From Opitutia bacterium (GTDB lineage Bacteria > Verrucomicrobiota > Verrucomicrobiia > Opitutales > Seribacteraceae): 15,936 nucleotides of DNA. The DNA lies in the NCBI GenBank assembly GCA_002692605.1, contig NZLE01000141.1, positions 1-15,936 on the forward strand, read 5' to 3'. Position 1 is the stretch's first letter, and each line of letters begins with the position of its first letter. The translations under genes were made by a program, and so were the position numbers. This document shows positions 1-8,524 of this stretch, in pieces. A model generated the notes under the pieces. It was not told the DNA's origin, searched no databases, and worked only from the letters and a program-made list of their open reading frames with translations.

Positions 1-78
1 ATGTATAGTGTTCGGATTTAATCGATACCCGCCTCATGCCACTTCTTAATTTTGCACATAGTAAACGTTTCAGGACAA

Positions 79-1194
79 ATGAATAACAAATCTACAAAAT
101 TCGCCCTTACCATCGCGACGATTTTTCTATTCGCCTTTCAAGCCCTCGCGAAGAAGAACGGGGCTGTCATTTCGGTGGATGGCAGTGTCTACGCTACGGG
201 GATGTATCCCAAGGAACTTTATGAAAAATTGGGCTTTAAGGCGGGGCCCTCCAAAGAACAATTCGAAAAGTACCGGCAGGACATTGAGACCTCCGAACTT
301 TCCTTTGAGATGATGCCCGTCGTCGGCGGAACCTTCAAGATGGGAAGCGCTGAGGACGATGAGAATCGTGGAGATGAGGAATTGCTCGAACGAAACGTAA
401 AGGTCTCCGATTTTTGGATGGGAAAGCATGAGGTTACTTGGGATGAGTATGAACTTTGGATGATCAATCTGGACAAGGACAATCGGGTTTACAACAAACA
501 TGAGGAAACCGAGGCTGACGCCTTGGCCGATGCCGTAACCAAACCCACGGCGCCCTACACGGACATGACCTTTGGCATGGGCAAGGACGGATACCCCGCT
601 ATCTGCATGACCCAATTGTCCGCAAAAATGTACTGCATGTGGCTCAGCGCCAGAACCGGGAAGTTTTATCGTTTGCCCACCGAGGCGGAATGGGAGTATG
701 CCTGCAAGGCGGGAACAAGCACGGCTTACAGTTTCGGAGACGACGTTTCCGGCTTGTCCGACCACTCCTGGCATATGGACAACAGTAAGTTCCAATACCA
801 GAAAGTCGGTCAGAAAAAACCCAATCCGCTTGGTCTGCATGACATGCATGGCAATGTTTGGGAGTGGGTGCTCGATCAGTTTGTCCCTCCTTCTGATGAA
901 GTGCCCACCGAAACCCAGGTTGACCCTTTGGTTCTTCCAAACACTCTGTATCCCCGAATTGTCAAGGGAGGTTCCTGGGATGATGACGAAATCATGCACC
1001 GTAGTTCCGCCAGAATGGGCTCCGAGGATTGGTGGAAGGAACAGGATCCCCAATTGCCTCAAAGCGTATGGTATCACACGGACGCCCTTTTCGTCGGTTT
1101 TCGGGTCGTTCGCCCCAGGGAAATTCCATCGATCGACGAAATCGAAAAATTCTGGCCGTCCGAGGCTGAAATCAAAGCCATTCCGACACGGTAG
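79..1194 (+). CDS. Secreted SUMF1/FGE-fold protein lacking the catalytic cysteines
   Basis: Predicted exported protein of 371 residues with a formylglycine-generating-enzyme (SUMF1, FGE-sulfatase) fold. Visible: a signal peptide at residues 1-24 (basic start, hydrophobic core, ends FQALA), then the family landmarks GGTFKMGS (83-90), RLPTEAEWEY (198-207), HGNVWEWV (257-264), GGSWDDD (297-303) and GFRVVRP (340-346). True FGEs carry two catalytic Cys in the stretch between GGSW and GFR; here it reads HRSSARMGS and has no Cys, so formylglycine formation is unlikely. A structural or binding role, as for the GldK/GldJ relatives of gliding systems, is an inference. I chose ATG 79 over an in-frame TTG at 52 because it gives a clean signal peptide; AGGA lies just upstream at 72-75. 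It sits 68 bp ahead of the Verru_Chthon A gene on the same strand, suggesting joint work in the envelope. Family fold: sure. Function: unknown. Confidence 0.85.
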   Translation: MNNKSTKFALTIATIFLFAFQALAKKNGAVISVDGSVYATGMYPKELYEKLGFKAGPSKEQFEKYRQDIETSELSFEMMPVVGGTFKMGSAEDDENRGDEELLERNVKVSDFWMGKHEVTWDEYELWMINLDKDNRVYNKHEETEADALADAVTKPTAPYTDMTFGMGKDGYPAICMTQLSAKMYCMWLSARTGKFYRLPTEAEWEYACKAGTSTAYSFGDDVSGLSDHSWHMDNSKFQYQKVGQKKPNPLGLHDMHGNVWEWVLDQFVPPSDEVPTETQVDPLVLPNTLYPRIVKGGSWDDDEIMHRSSARMGSEDWWKEQDPQLPQSVWYHTDALFVGFRVVRPREIPSIDEIEKFWPSEAEIKAIPTR

Positions 1195-1262
1195 GCCGGG
1201 CAGCTCGGGAAAACTTTTTCCTTGCGAATCGTTAACCTTTGGGCTCAATTTTAAGTAGCCCG

Positions 1263-4200
1263 ATGAACTCTTCGCGACCCATATCCACAGATCCCAAAGT
1301 CGAACGGAAAAGGGGTTTTGCCTTGGTCATGGCTCTGTCTCTCTTGAGCCTGGTTTTCCTGTTGGTCGTATCCTTGATCAACTTGGTCGGAACCGACCTG
1401 AGTCTTTCCGAGGTTCGAAAGGAGAGAATCCTGGCCAAGGCCCACGCTCGTGTGGGTATGATGGTTGCAATAGGAGAAATACAGAAACACTTGGGACCGG
1501 ACACGCGAATATCGGCGACTGCGGACTTGTTGGATGAAAGAATCGTCTCCGGCCAAAACTACGAATCAGACTCCCTTACCTACGATTTTTCCGAGAGTGC
1601 CATTAGCAGAGATGATTTGCAATGGATTGACTTGAACGAAGATGGTCAAATTAATTTGCTGCCCAAGGGACAGAGATATTGGACCGGAGTGTGGAAACAC
1701 CGGGCCCGTCGCAAGGATGCGCTGGAGAGGGCCGCCAAGCCACTTCCCAAGAATGCCGAATCCGCAAAAACCATCAACAGCCAAGTGATGTACGACAGTG
1801 AATTCGATCCTCACCCTGCGGTGGAAGTTGCCTGGCTGGTCAGTGGAAACGAGGGATTTCAGAAAAAGTTGATCCTTGGTAACGATCCTTATGCGGATGA
1901 TGCCTTCGTCGAACTGATGGATGGCGTTTACCCCGAGGATGAGAATTTCAATGCTTGGGCGGATTACGAGGAAAGCTTGGATGACCTGTACGAACCACAG
2001 AATAATCCTGATCTTGGAAAGTATTGGCACCCCAAGGAGCCTTTGTACGGCGCGACCGATTTGAATGATAATCCGAGCAACACAACATGGATTCTCAAGG
2101 CCCCTTTACTTTCCGCATCCTTCGCCGACGATCTTGAAAATGCTTCAAACGAGGAAGGGAAGAAATCCGTAAAAGAGAAATGGGCGGATTATCTAAAGGG
2201 GGAACCGGTTTTGGTCCCGAAAACCGAACTGTCGTTGGAAGGCACACCGGAAGACCGCCCAAACAGTGGCCGCTCCATCAGCAGACCCGCTTACGCTTAT
2301 TGGGTGGGTGATGAGGGCGTGAAGAGCAAATTCGGAATGGATTTCGACAAACCTTCGGATTTGCTGGAAGTCTCAAGTGATCTCAAGCGTCAGATCGATG
2401 CCAACTCGGTTGCCAGAAAGCCGAACTTTTCCTTGGCTGACGAACAAAATCCCAGTACGGGAGGCTTCGGCATCGAATTGCCTGAAGAAGCGTACGAAGA
2501 GGAGCAGGACGTCACCTCACTGGGCCTTCTTTCAAATTTATTGCGAGATGACCAAGACGGCGGGCAACTGGCTAAAAATAAGATTGGAGCTCACTATCAT
2601 TCCCTCACCATGGATTCCTTCGGCGTATTGGCGGACGCTCGGACGGGCGGTTTGAAAAGGGATTTGAGTTCCGCTTTTTTGAATGATGAGGATATCAATG
2701 ACGACAAGTGGGACTTGGAGCGGGAAGATAGGTTTTGGGCTCAGGATTTCGAAAATTTCATCTACAAGCATAAGGAGAGCCTTTATAAAACGGTTCCCCT
2801 TGTAGCTGGTGCCGGAGGTAACCAATGGAATGACACTGCATCCACTGAATTGAGGTTTGAGGAGGCGATTTTGGGAGGGCCCAGATGGTCCGTTTTGGGT
2901 GCTTTCCACAACCTCTACTCCAACAATCTCAATGGGGATTCTCAATTTTCGAATCTCTTGTCCGATGAATTTCCCCGGACGACCGGCGATAATGACATCG
3001 TTTTTGACCCGGACGGGGACTTTCTGAATTATTTGGATCGATTCGGAAACAATTTGGATCAGGTCACTGCAAGGTATAATTTCTTTGAGGAAATCTTTAC
3101 CCGGGCCGAACCGGAGAATCATGGATTACAGCCCATACTCTGCGAGATCAAATACTCTCAGGTTCCCACAGTTGAGAATGGTAGGCTTGCCATGGCAATG
3201 TATCCCTCCGTCGCTCTTTGGAATCCCTATTCGGCGAAGATCAGCGTGGATCAGCTTTTCCTTGAGATTCCCTTCCACCATGCCTTTCTTCGAGCGGTGG
3301 ATCCCAGAGATTTTGACCGTTGGAGGAAATGGAAAATGTACAACTGTCATTCGCTAAGACCCGACTCACCTGAAGGCGGAGGGGCTGGGGGCGGCGGCGG
3401 CAACAGACAAATTTCAGGTCCGGATTGGCGTCCTGACGTCCCCTCGGGTTATTTTGGAGCGGTTGGAGCCTTGGGGGCTCTTGGTCCCTTTTCCCGTTTT
3501 CCCCACCTTTTATCGACCCAACAGGCGACCGGTGAAACGCCATGGCCCAAAACCTATTCCTTTAACGAATTTTATTCTCACTACTTCGATTACGCTCATA
3601 TTAGGAACCGAAGTTTCAATGGTAACGGCAGACAGGAACCCAATTACAATTATTGGCCCGCCTATGATCCCGATTATGATGTGGCGGAGCCGAATATGCA
3701 CAGTCCGGAACGCATCAACAATGACGACGCGTGGCTGGAAGACCGGACCAATTCTATTCCCTTCATTTGGGTAACGGAACGACCGGACCAGGACAACTAC
3801 AAGATCCTCTCAAGCGCAGTCAATGGCAGAAACGTCTCCGGTAGAGTGGAAAATACCCGTAGAGAAAGGCATCTTTTGCTCAGCATGCAAAACGTAATTT
3901 TGGAAGCGGGGGAAAAAGCTCATTTTACGGTGAACGGAAAACAAATCTGGAATTTCCAGCCACCGCTTGGCAAAGTCCCTGGAACGCCCACGCCAAGGGA
4001 ATATCTGGAGGTATCCTTGGCAAAGGGCGTTGATCAAGATCCCTTCGTTTGCCTTACCGACCATTCGGCCTCCGACCCTCTGATTTTGAGAACCACTCTC
4101 ACTGACGTGATGGGCACGGACCCGAGCGATGAGGGTGAGAAATTCGATATGGCCAGCCGGCGATCCGGTCTTTCCTCGGCATTTTTGGAACCTCGTGGAA

Positions 4201-7127
4201 TCACTATGTATTCGGAGGCGCCTTACGAATCGACAAGCGCCTACAATTACCCCGAGGATACTCAGGATAGGAAGATATCCAAAGCTCCCGACCAGAAGAA
4301 ATATCTCTGGAAATTGGGTAGAAGGTTTGACTTCAATCTGGGGGACCCATGGATCGCCTTTGGCGGAAACTCCAATGAATTGTCGAGAAGCACTGAGATG
4401 GGAACGGATCTGATGAAAGGCAATGGGTTCAGAATCCGTCTTCAACTCCCGAGTGATTCCAAGTCCGTGGTTTTGGAGCAATTCAACCTGAGAGCTTTGG
4501 TGCATTCCTTTCAGGATGGATTTGGCGATAATTGGACCTTGGAACAATTCAAAGGGAACGGGTACGGTCAATCCGGACTCAATGCTTATCGGGTGCTCAG
4601 TAATGCCGATTTGCAGGCTCAAGTCTATCGGATCGCTAACGAAGATGAAAATTACGTTGCCACCTTTCGAGCCCCTGGAACCGGATATCCAAATGCGGAT
4701 ATAAATCGGCGAAGACCTCAGTTCGATTACTTGGATTTGTATTATTTGCCCAGTAAGGTTACACCGGGACTGACCTTGAATGATTTCAATGGCACGGGAC
4801 GGACTCCCAGTTTTCCAACCAACGTTTTCGAAGCAATGGTTCCAAGAATAAACGAATCATCGAGTTTGGCTGCAAATGCGGAAACGAGCATCGGGCATTA
4901 TCACCACGAGATGCAAAGGCACGGCCCCATCAGGCATTCTTCGAGCGCAGTGCTTTTCGAAGTCCCAAGCATGCCCTTGCTTTCGATGATTCAATTCAGG
5001 CACGCGAACCTGAACAACTATTCCCATGGTCCCAGCTATTCTCTTGGCAATTCCTATGCCAGCACTCAGGTCGGGCGTTACAAGGTGACCGGGTTGGTTC
5101 GTGGGATTGACATCGTTCCTCACCCTGCAATCGATGCCTTTAATCCCGGTGACAATGATGCATCCCAGAGGCTGTGGCGCTCTCCGGTTCTTGGTTCCCG
5201 AGGCGAATCCTTCGAGAACTGGGTAATGGGAGGGAGGGACTCACCTTGGGAAACCTTCAGGCGCCGGCATAATTTCAGAGGCACCGATAAGGTCAACGTC
5301 CGCGACCGTGAAGTCTCGCAGGAACACGAGAACGTCACTCTCGATCACACATATCTCAACAACCGGGCTCTTCTTGACGGCTATTTTCTTTCCGGGCTTG
5401 GCAGCCCTGACGTAAACGATAACGAATACCGGGATTATTGGTCGAGAAAGAGTCCGGACGAATTCGAACCGGGAAGAAGGCACCGCCCTTACCGCAATCC
5501 AAGGCTTACTCCCTATTTGAGAACCGACGACAAGGATTTGGAGGATTGGGAGGTGACCGGATACGCGGATTTGGATGAGCAGTTGAATCCAAGCAGGGAC
5601 GAGATTTTCAAATACCAAACTTTGGCCGCCGATCTTCTTCTTGAGGGTGCCTTTAACGTCAACTCGACTTCGGTGGACGCTTGGTTCAGCCAATTGTCCG
5701 CCCTGGCCGGTCAGGCTTTGCCCAAAAGCGGAGGAGGGGCTCTTCAGATCGATGAGGAGGATACGGCATTTCCGAGGTATTCGATCCTCCCGAGCGACGC
5801 CCAAACCCTGTCCTACGTGGAAAATGCTACTAACTCAGGCACGCACATTTGGAACGAGGTGCGGGTGCTGACCAAGGATGAGATTTCTCTGCTTGCCCAC
5901 TGCTTGGTCGAGCAAATCAAACTTCGCGGACCCTTCCTGTCCTATGCCGACTTCGTCAATCGTCGCGTACAGGCCAAAAGAGAAAACGTGCTGGGCAAGC
6001 ACATGACCGAATGGGGTTGGCCAATGGATGGCTCAAGCGGCGAGGTCCGTGAAAACCGCGAAACCATGTTGGGAATGCGGGGTGCCGTCCAGGCTGCCAT
6101 TGCAGAGGCGGAAATAAATCGGGGCGGTTTCGGTAAGCCTGGAGGAAACTCTGTCCAGGGACAATGGGAAGAGAATCCGCAAATTCCCAAAATTCCCGAG
6201 CAACGCTTTGATCTCAATACACCGCAACTTGGCTTGTATCCTACGGGTCAGCAATTCGCATACTTGAGTTCTGTTTTTGGCATTCACGCCTTTCACTGGA
6301 GATACGAAACCGTTCCGGATGAGTGGGACCAGCAAGGAACTCAACGTAAGGTCAGTTATCTGAAACCCGAGTACCAGGATCCCCGGAACCCTTCGCAATA
6401 CGTTCGTGAAGAGATCGAATTCGGAGCTGATCCCAAGGCGGATCGAGGCAGCAAATCACGTCCGCCAATGGCTCACATTGCCCGGGATAATACCCAAAGC
6501 TCCATCTTCTGGAGGATTCAAAGCAAGTCCAATAAGAGAAACCTGGGCAATGGCGAGGCGCCGGATAGCATCATGGCCATTGAAAACTTGGCGACCGCCG
6601 CAAATAAGCCAGGATGGCTCATGCAATCCGACGTATTGAGCCCCCTTGCCCCGGTCACCTCCGCTCGCTCGGATACCTTTGTGATTCGGGTTATGGGGGA
6701 GACTTGGAGCGAACGCGACGTTGCAACCCAAAGGATTCTCAAGAACAGCTCAAAATCTTGGATCGAACTCACGGTTCAGCGGACGCCCGATTACGTGAAA
6801 TCGGATTTGGACGCCCCCCATCGTCGCCCTCACGAACCTTTTGAAGACCGCAACCTGAACGGATACTGGGATGATGATTCCAGCGTGGATGAGCATTGGT
6901 TGGATTTGAATGAGAATGGAGACTACGTGCAGCAACCCGATCTACCCGGAGTGGGCGAAGGGCAAGGAAATCGCTTTCGGGATGGTTTGAAAAGCGATTT
7001 GCCTCTTGCTCGTGATCCGAATGAGGAATCGGATACCGACGACATATCCATCATGGGAATCAATCAGCGCTTTGGCCGAAAATTCAAGATCATAAAATTT
7101 CGTTGGCTGAAAGAGCAGGACGTCTGA
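1263..7127 (+). CDS. Verru_Chthon cassette protein A, giant pseudopilin-like surface protein
   Basis: Protein of 1954 residues whose function is not known; TIGR02600-type Verru_Chthon cassette protein A by pattern recognition. The N-terminus is pilin-like: basic KVERKRG (12-18), then Phe19 and a hydrophobic helix to about residue 42. Position +5 after Gly18 is Met, not Glu, as in GspK/PilX-type minor pseudopilins. Next comes a segment around GEIQKHLGPDTRIS, then GGLKRDL (462-468), a glycine run near 700, and a C-terminal region with PGWLMQSDVLSPLAPVTSAR (from 1783), RTPDYV (1840-1845) and the ending FGRKFKIIKFRWL, all typical of this family as I remember it. Its length exceeds the members I know (roughly 1000-1300). 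Ca-loop-like DxNxDG/DxNxNG motifs occur at 123, 1862 and 1881. ATG 1263 is preferred to TTG 1239 because it lies nearer the basic pre-helix stretch, though it has no clear Shine-Dalgarno. Cassette members B, C and D are not in the window. Confidence 0.82.
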   Translation: MNSSRPISTDPKVERKRGFALVMALSLLSLVFLLVVSLINLVGTDLSLSEVRKERILAKAHARVGMMVAIGEIQKHLGPDTRISATADLLDERIVSGQNYESDSLTYDFSESAISRDDLQWIDLNEDGQINLLPKGQRYWTGVWKHRARRKDALERAAKPLPKNAESAKTINSQVMYDSEFDPHPAVEVAWLVSGNEGFQKKLILGNDPYADDAFVELMDGVYPEDENFNAWADYEESLDDLYEPQNNPDLGKYWHPKEPLYGATDLNDNPSNTTWILKAPLLSASFADDLENASNEEGKKSVKEKWADYLKGEPVLVPKTELSLEGTPEDRPNSGRSISRPAYAYWVGDEGVKSKFGMDFDKPSDLLEVSSDLKRQIDANSVARKPNFSLADEQNPSTGGFGIELPEEAYEEEQDVTSLGLLSNLLRDDQDGGQLAKNKIGAHYHSLTMDSFGVLADARTGGLKRDLSSAFLNDEDINDDKWDLEREDRFWAQDFENFIYKHKESLYKTVPLVAGAGGNQWNDTASTELRFEEAILGGPRWSVLGAFHNLYSNNLNGDSQFSNLLSDEFPRTTGDNDIVFDPDGDFLNYLDRFGNNLDQVTARYNFFEEIFTRAEPENHGLQPILCEIKYSQVPTVENGRLAMAMYPSVALWNPYSAKISVDQLFLEIPFHHAFLRAVDPRDFDRWRKWKMYNCHSLRPDSPEGGGAGGGGGNRQISGPDWRPDVPSGYFGAVGALGALGPFSRFPHLLSTQQATGETPWPKTYSFNEFYSHYFDYAHIRNRSFNGNGRQEPNYNYWPAYDPDYDVAEPNMHSPERINNDDAWLEDRTNSIPFIWVTERPDQDNYKILSSAVNGRNVSGRVENTRRERHLLLSMQNVILEAGEKAHFTVNGKQIWNFQPPLGKVPGTPTPREYLEVSLAKGVDQDPFVCLTDHSASDPLILRTTLTDVMGTDPSDEGEKFDMASRRSGLSSAFLEPRGITMYSEAPYESTSAYNYPEDTQDRKISKAPDQKKYLWKLGRRFDFNLGDPWIAFGGNSNELSRSTEMGTDLMKGNGFRIRLQLPSDSKSVVLEQFNLRALVHSFQDGFGDNWTLEQFKGNGYGQSGLNAYRVLSNADLQAQVYRIANEDENYVATFRAPGTGYPNADINRRRPQFDYLDLYYLPSKVTPGLTLNDFNGTGRTPSFPTNVFEAMVPRINESSSLAANAETSIGHYHHEMQRHGPIRHSSSAVLFEVPSMPLLSMIQFRHANLNNYSHGPSYSLGNSYASTQVGRYKVTGLVRGIDIVPHPAIDAFNPGDNDASQRLWRSPVLGSRGESFENWVMGGRDSPWETFRRRHNFRGTDKVNVRDREVSQEHENVTLDHTYLNNRALLDGYFLSGLGSPDVNDNEYRDYWSRKSPDEFEPGRRHRPYRNPRLTPYLRTDDKDLEDWEVTGYADLDEQLNPSRDEIFKYQTLAADLLLEGAFNVNSTSVDAWFSQLSALAGQALPKSGGGALQIDEEDTAFPRYSILPSDAQTLSYVENATNSGTHIWNEVRVLTKDEISLLAHCLVEQIKLRGPFLSYADFVNRRVQAKRENVLGKHMTEWGWPMDGSSGEVRENRETMLGMRGAVQAAIAEAEINRGGFGKPGGNSVQGQWEENPQIPKIPEQRFDLNTPQLGLYPTGQQFAYLSSVFGIHAFHWRYETVPDEWDQQGTQRKVSYLKPEYQDPRNPSQYVREEIEFGADPKADRGSKSRPPMAHIARDNTQSSIFWRIQSKSNKRNLGNGEAPDSIMAIENLATAANKPGWLMQSDVLSPLAPVTSARSDTFVIRVMGETWSERDVATQRILKNSSKSWIELTVQRTPDYVKSDLDAPHRRPHEPFEDRNLNGYWDDDSSVDEHWLDLNENGDYVQQPDLPGVGEGQGNRFRDGLKSDLPLARDPNEESDTDDISIMGINQRFGRKFKIIKFRWLKEQDV

Positions 7128-7170
7128 TTCGAGGATTGGCAAGATCTCCGAAAAGTCTTATCAACCTCGG

Positions 7171-8040
7171 ATGCATCCTTGGAAATCACTGGTCCTGATG
7201 GTCGTTGCCACTTTATTGAGCAACTCCTGCCTGACCGGTCAGCAAAACCCGAAAAAACCGACTGCGGTTTTCTCCGCGGTTTTTTGGGAAAGATTTATGA
7301 GCGCAAGATTCAGTTACGCTCCCTGGGGAAACCAAGACGACCTCAATGCGACTTTTCGGGACGTGCAAGTGGGATTCAGCGCACCCTCTCAAAAGTTTGC
7401 GTATTATGGTGACGGAAACTTAAAGCTCTACAGTTCCTTGCCAGTCTCAAATTCGGAGGATGGCGGAACCGTGAAAAGCGAAGAAGCGAATGAAAGGGTT
7501 CCAATGGCCGAGTTCCCTTTCAGTTCAGAGGGTGACGGGCCCACCAGACAGTACCTTTTGCTCTTTCTCAAAAACACCAAAGCCAACGAACCGAAATACA
7601 AGGTTCATGCGCTTCCTTTCTCATCCGCCGAGGTGCCCTTCGGGGCCCTGAAGTGCTATTCGCAATTGAGAGAAACCGTTTATTTTACCTTTGGTAAGTC
7701 CAAAGCGTCTTTGCCTTCCGGAAAATCAACCTTGATCCAGGGGCAAATCGGAGCCGTCAGCGAATTCTATCCATTGGCTGCCTATTTTCTCTCCGCCGGA
7801 AAGTACGAAAAGGTCCTGACCCAAAGCATTTCCTTTTCCAACCAGCAACGTGGCCTGATGTTTTTCACCAAGCAAAGGGATCGCCTGAGGGCGAAAATTT
7901 TCCTCGAAGACGTTCAGCCCATGGAGAAATCGATAGGTTATGGCGTTCAACCATACATTAACCAAGACCCCGAGGCCAAGGAGGGAAAAGATCTTCCCGG
8001 ACCGCAATCCGTCTCGCCGTCCCCGCTTCCCGAAAGCTGA
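7171..8040 (+). CDS. Uncharacterised secreted protein or lipoprotein, downstream of Verru_Chthon A
   Basis: I do not recognise this 289-residue protein. It has an N-terminal export signal (MHPWKSLVLMVVATLL) followed by SNSC; Cys20 could be a lipidated residue, but the lipobox is poor (Ser instead of Leu at -3), so plain secretion is also possible. After residue 25 there is no further membrane segment. The body is polar and probably beta-rich, with several aromatic patches, and ends in a Pro/Ser-rich tail (SVSPSPLPES). It starts 43 bp after the Verru_Chthon A stop, on the same strand, so it probably belongs to the same transcription unit and may be an envelope partner. An inverted repeat followed by a T-run lies inside codons 28-39. 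The gene ends 8 bp before the convergent hisI stop. Confidence 0.7.
   Translation: MHPWKSLVLMVVATLLSNSCLTGQQNPKKPTAVFSAVFWERFMSARFSYAPWGNQDDLNATFRDVQVGFSAPSQKFAYYGDGNLKLYSSLPVSNSEDGGTVKSEEANERVPMAEFPFSSEGDGPTRQYLLLFLKNTKANEPKYKVHALPFSSAEVPFGALKCYSQLRETVYFTFGKSKASLPSGKSTLIQGQIGAVSEFYPLAAYFLSAGKYEKVLTQSISFSNQQRGLMFFTKQRDRLRAKIFLEDVQPMEKSIGYGVQPYINQDPEAKEGKDLPGPQSVSPSPLPES
7252..7285 (+). terminator. Terminator-like hairpin with T-run inside the start of a gene
   Basis: AAAAAACCG (7252-7260) is perfectly complementary to CGGTTTTTT (7277-7285) across a 16-nt loop. An alternative, tighter hairpin pairs 7254-7260 with 7265-7271 across ACTG. Either form followed by the T-run at 7280-7285 resembles an intrinsic terminator or attenuator, with weak A/T-rich pairing. 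It lies about 80 nt into the coding sequence and also encodes a short direct repeat (TAVF then SAVF), so it may simply reflect protein sequence. Function is speculative. Confidence 0.22.
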
Positions 8041-8048
8041 ACAGCTCT

Positions 8049-8465
8049 TCAGGGAAGCAACTTTTTCAGGCTGCCATCTTCCCGCATAACTCGGTAATAG
8101 CATCCGCTGCGGGCTTTGCCCGTTGAATCCTTGGTGTGACAGGCCCCCCTGCCTTTTGGTCGGACGAGGTAAAGGATCGAGTTTTGCTCACAGTTCACCC
8201 GAATTTCTTGGATTTCCAAAAAATCACCGGAGGTTTTTCCCTTGATCCACAATTCGTTCCTGCTGGTGCTCCAAAAGGTGGCCATTTTTTCGGAGCGAGC
8301 CGTATTCAAGGCAAGCTCGTTGGCATAACCGACAATCAGCACTTCGCCGGTATCGACATCCTGAGCTACGGCGGGAATCAAATCTTCCCCACAGGATGCG
8401 ACTTTGCCAAGCTTGGTGAAATCCAAGGCAAGGGTTTCCCCCTCTTCCAGTTCATGATGGTTCAT
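8049..8465 (-). CDS. hisI: Phosphoribosyl-AMP cyclohydrolase with altered metal motif
   Basis: Cytosolic histidine-biosynthesis enzyme of 138 residues that opens the purine ring of phosphoribosyl-AMP to give ProFAR. It contains only the HisI domain; there is no HisE pyrophosphohydrolase part. Landmarks: PAVAQDVDTGEVL (31-43), TFWSTSRNELWIKG (63-76), the metal-site block from residue 91, GACHTKD (107-113) and GCYYR (121-125). Cys92, Cys109 and Cys122 match the conserved zinc cysteines. The usual DCDxD magnesium motif is NCEQN (91-95), so all three Asp are replaced; this may be a lineage variant or signal changed metal use. ATG 8465 was chosen over GTG 8471, two codons upstream. It is the last gene of the purM-PNP-hisI run, 59 bp after the PNP stop; HisI sits on the route that releases AICAR into purine synthesis, which fits the company it keeps. 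Confidence 0.9.
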   Translation of the reverse strand: MNHHELEEGETLALDFTKLGKVASCGEDLIPAVAQDVDTGEVLIVGYANELALNTARSEKMATFWSTSRNELWIKGKTSGDFLEIQEIRVNCEQNSILYLVRPKGRGACHTKDSTGKARSGCYYRVMREDGSLKKLLP

Positions 8466-8524
8466 GTACACTTAACTTCTAGGAATTTCACTACGAAGTC
8501 GAATGCGAAAAGAGCTTTGCGAGC

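Noticed and set aside
2..49. Short open frame reading in from the left edge, ending TAA at 47-49 (tail RYPPHATS)
   Set aside because: It could be the last 15 codons of an upstream gene, but nothing in it is recognisable and another frame also ends at 19-21, so it cannot be supported.
1208..1221. GGAAA...TTTCC inverted repeat between the first two genes
   Set aside because: Five A/T-rich base pairs without a following T-run; not a credible terminator.
127..1248. Open frame of 373 codons on the minus strand
   Set aside because: It lies antisense to the SUMF1-like gene, whose protein shows clear family motifs; the antisense product shows no recognisable domain or signal.
3378..3402. G-rich run in the Verru_Chthon A gene
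   Set aside because: It encodes a Gly-rich linker in the frame of the protein; a G-quadruplex or repeat element is not needed to explain it.
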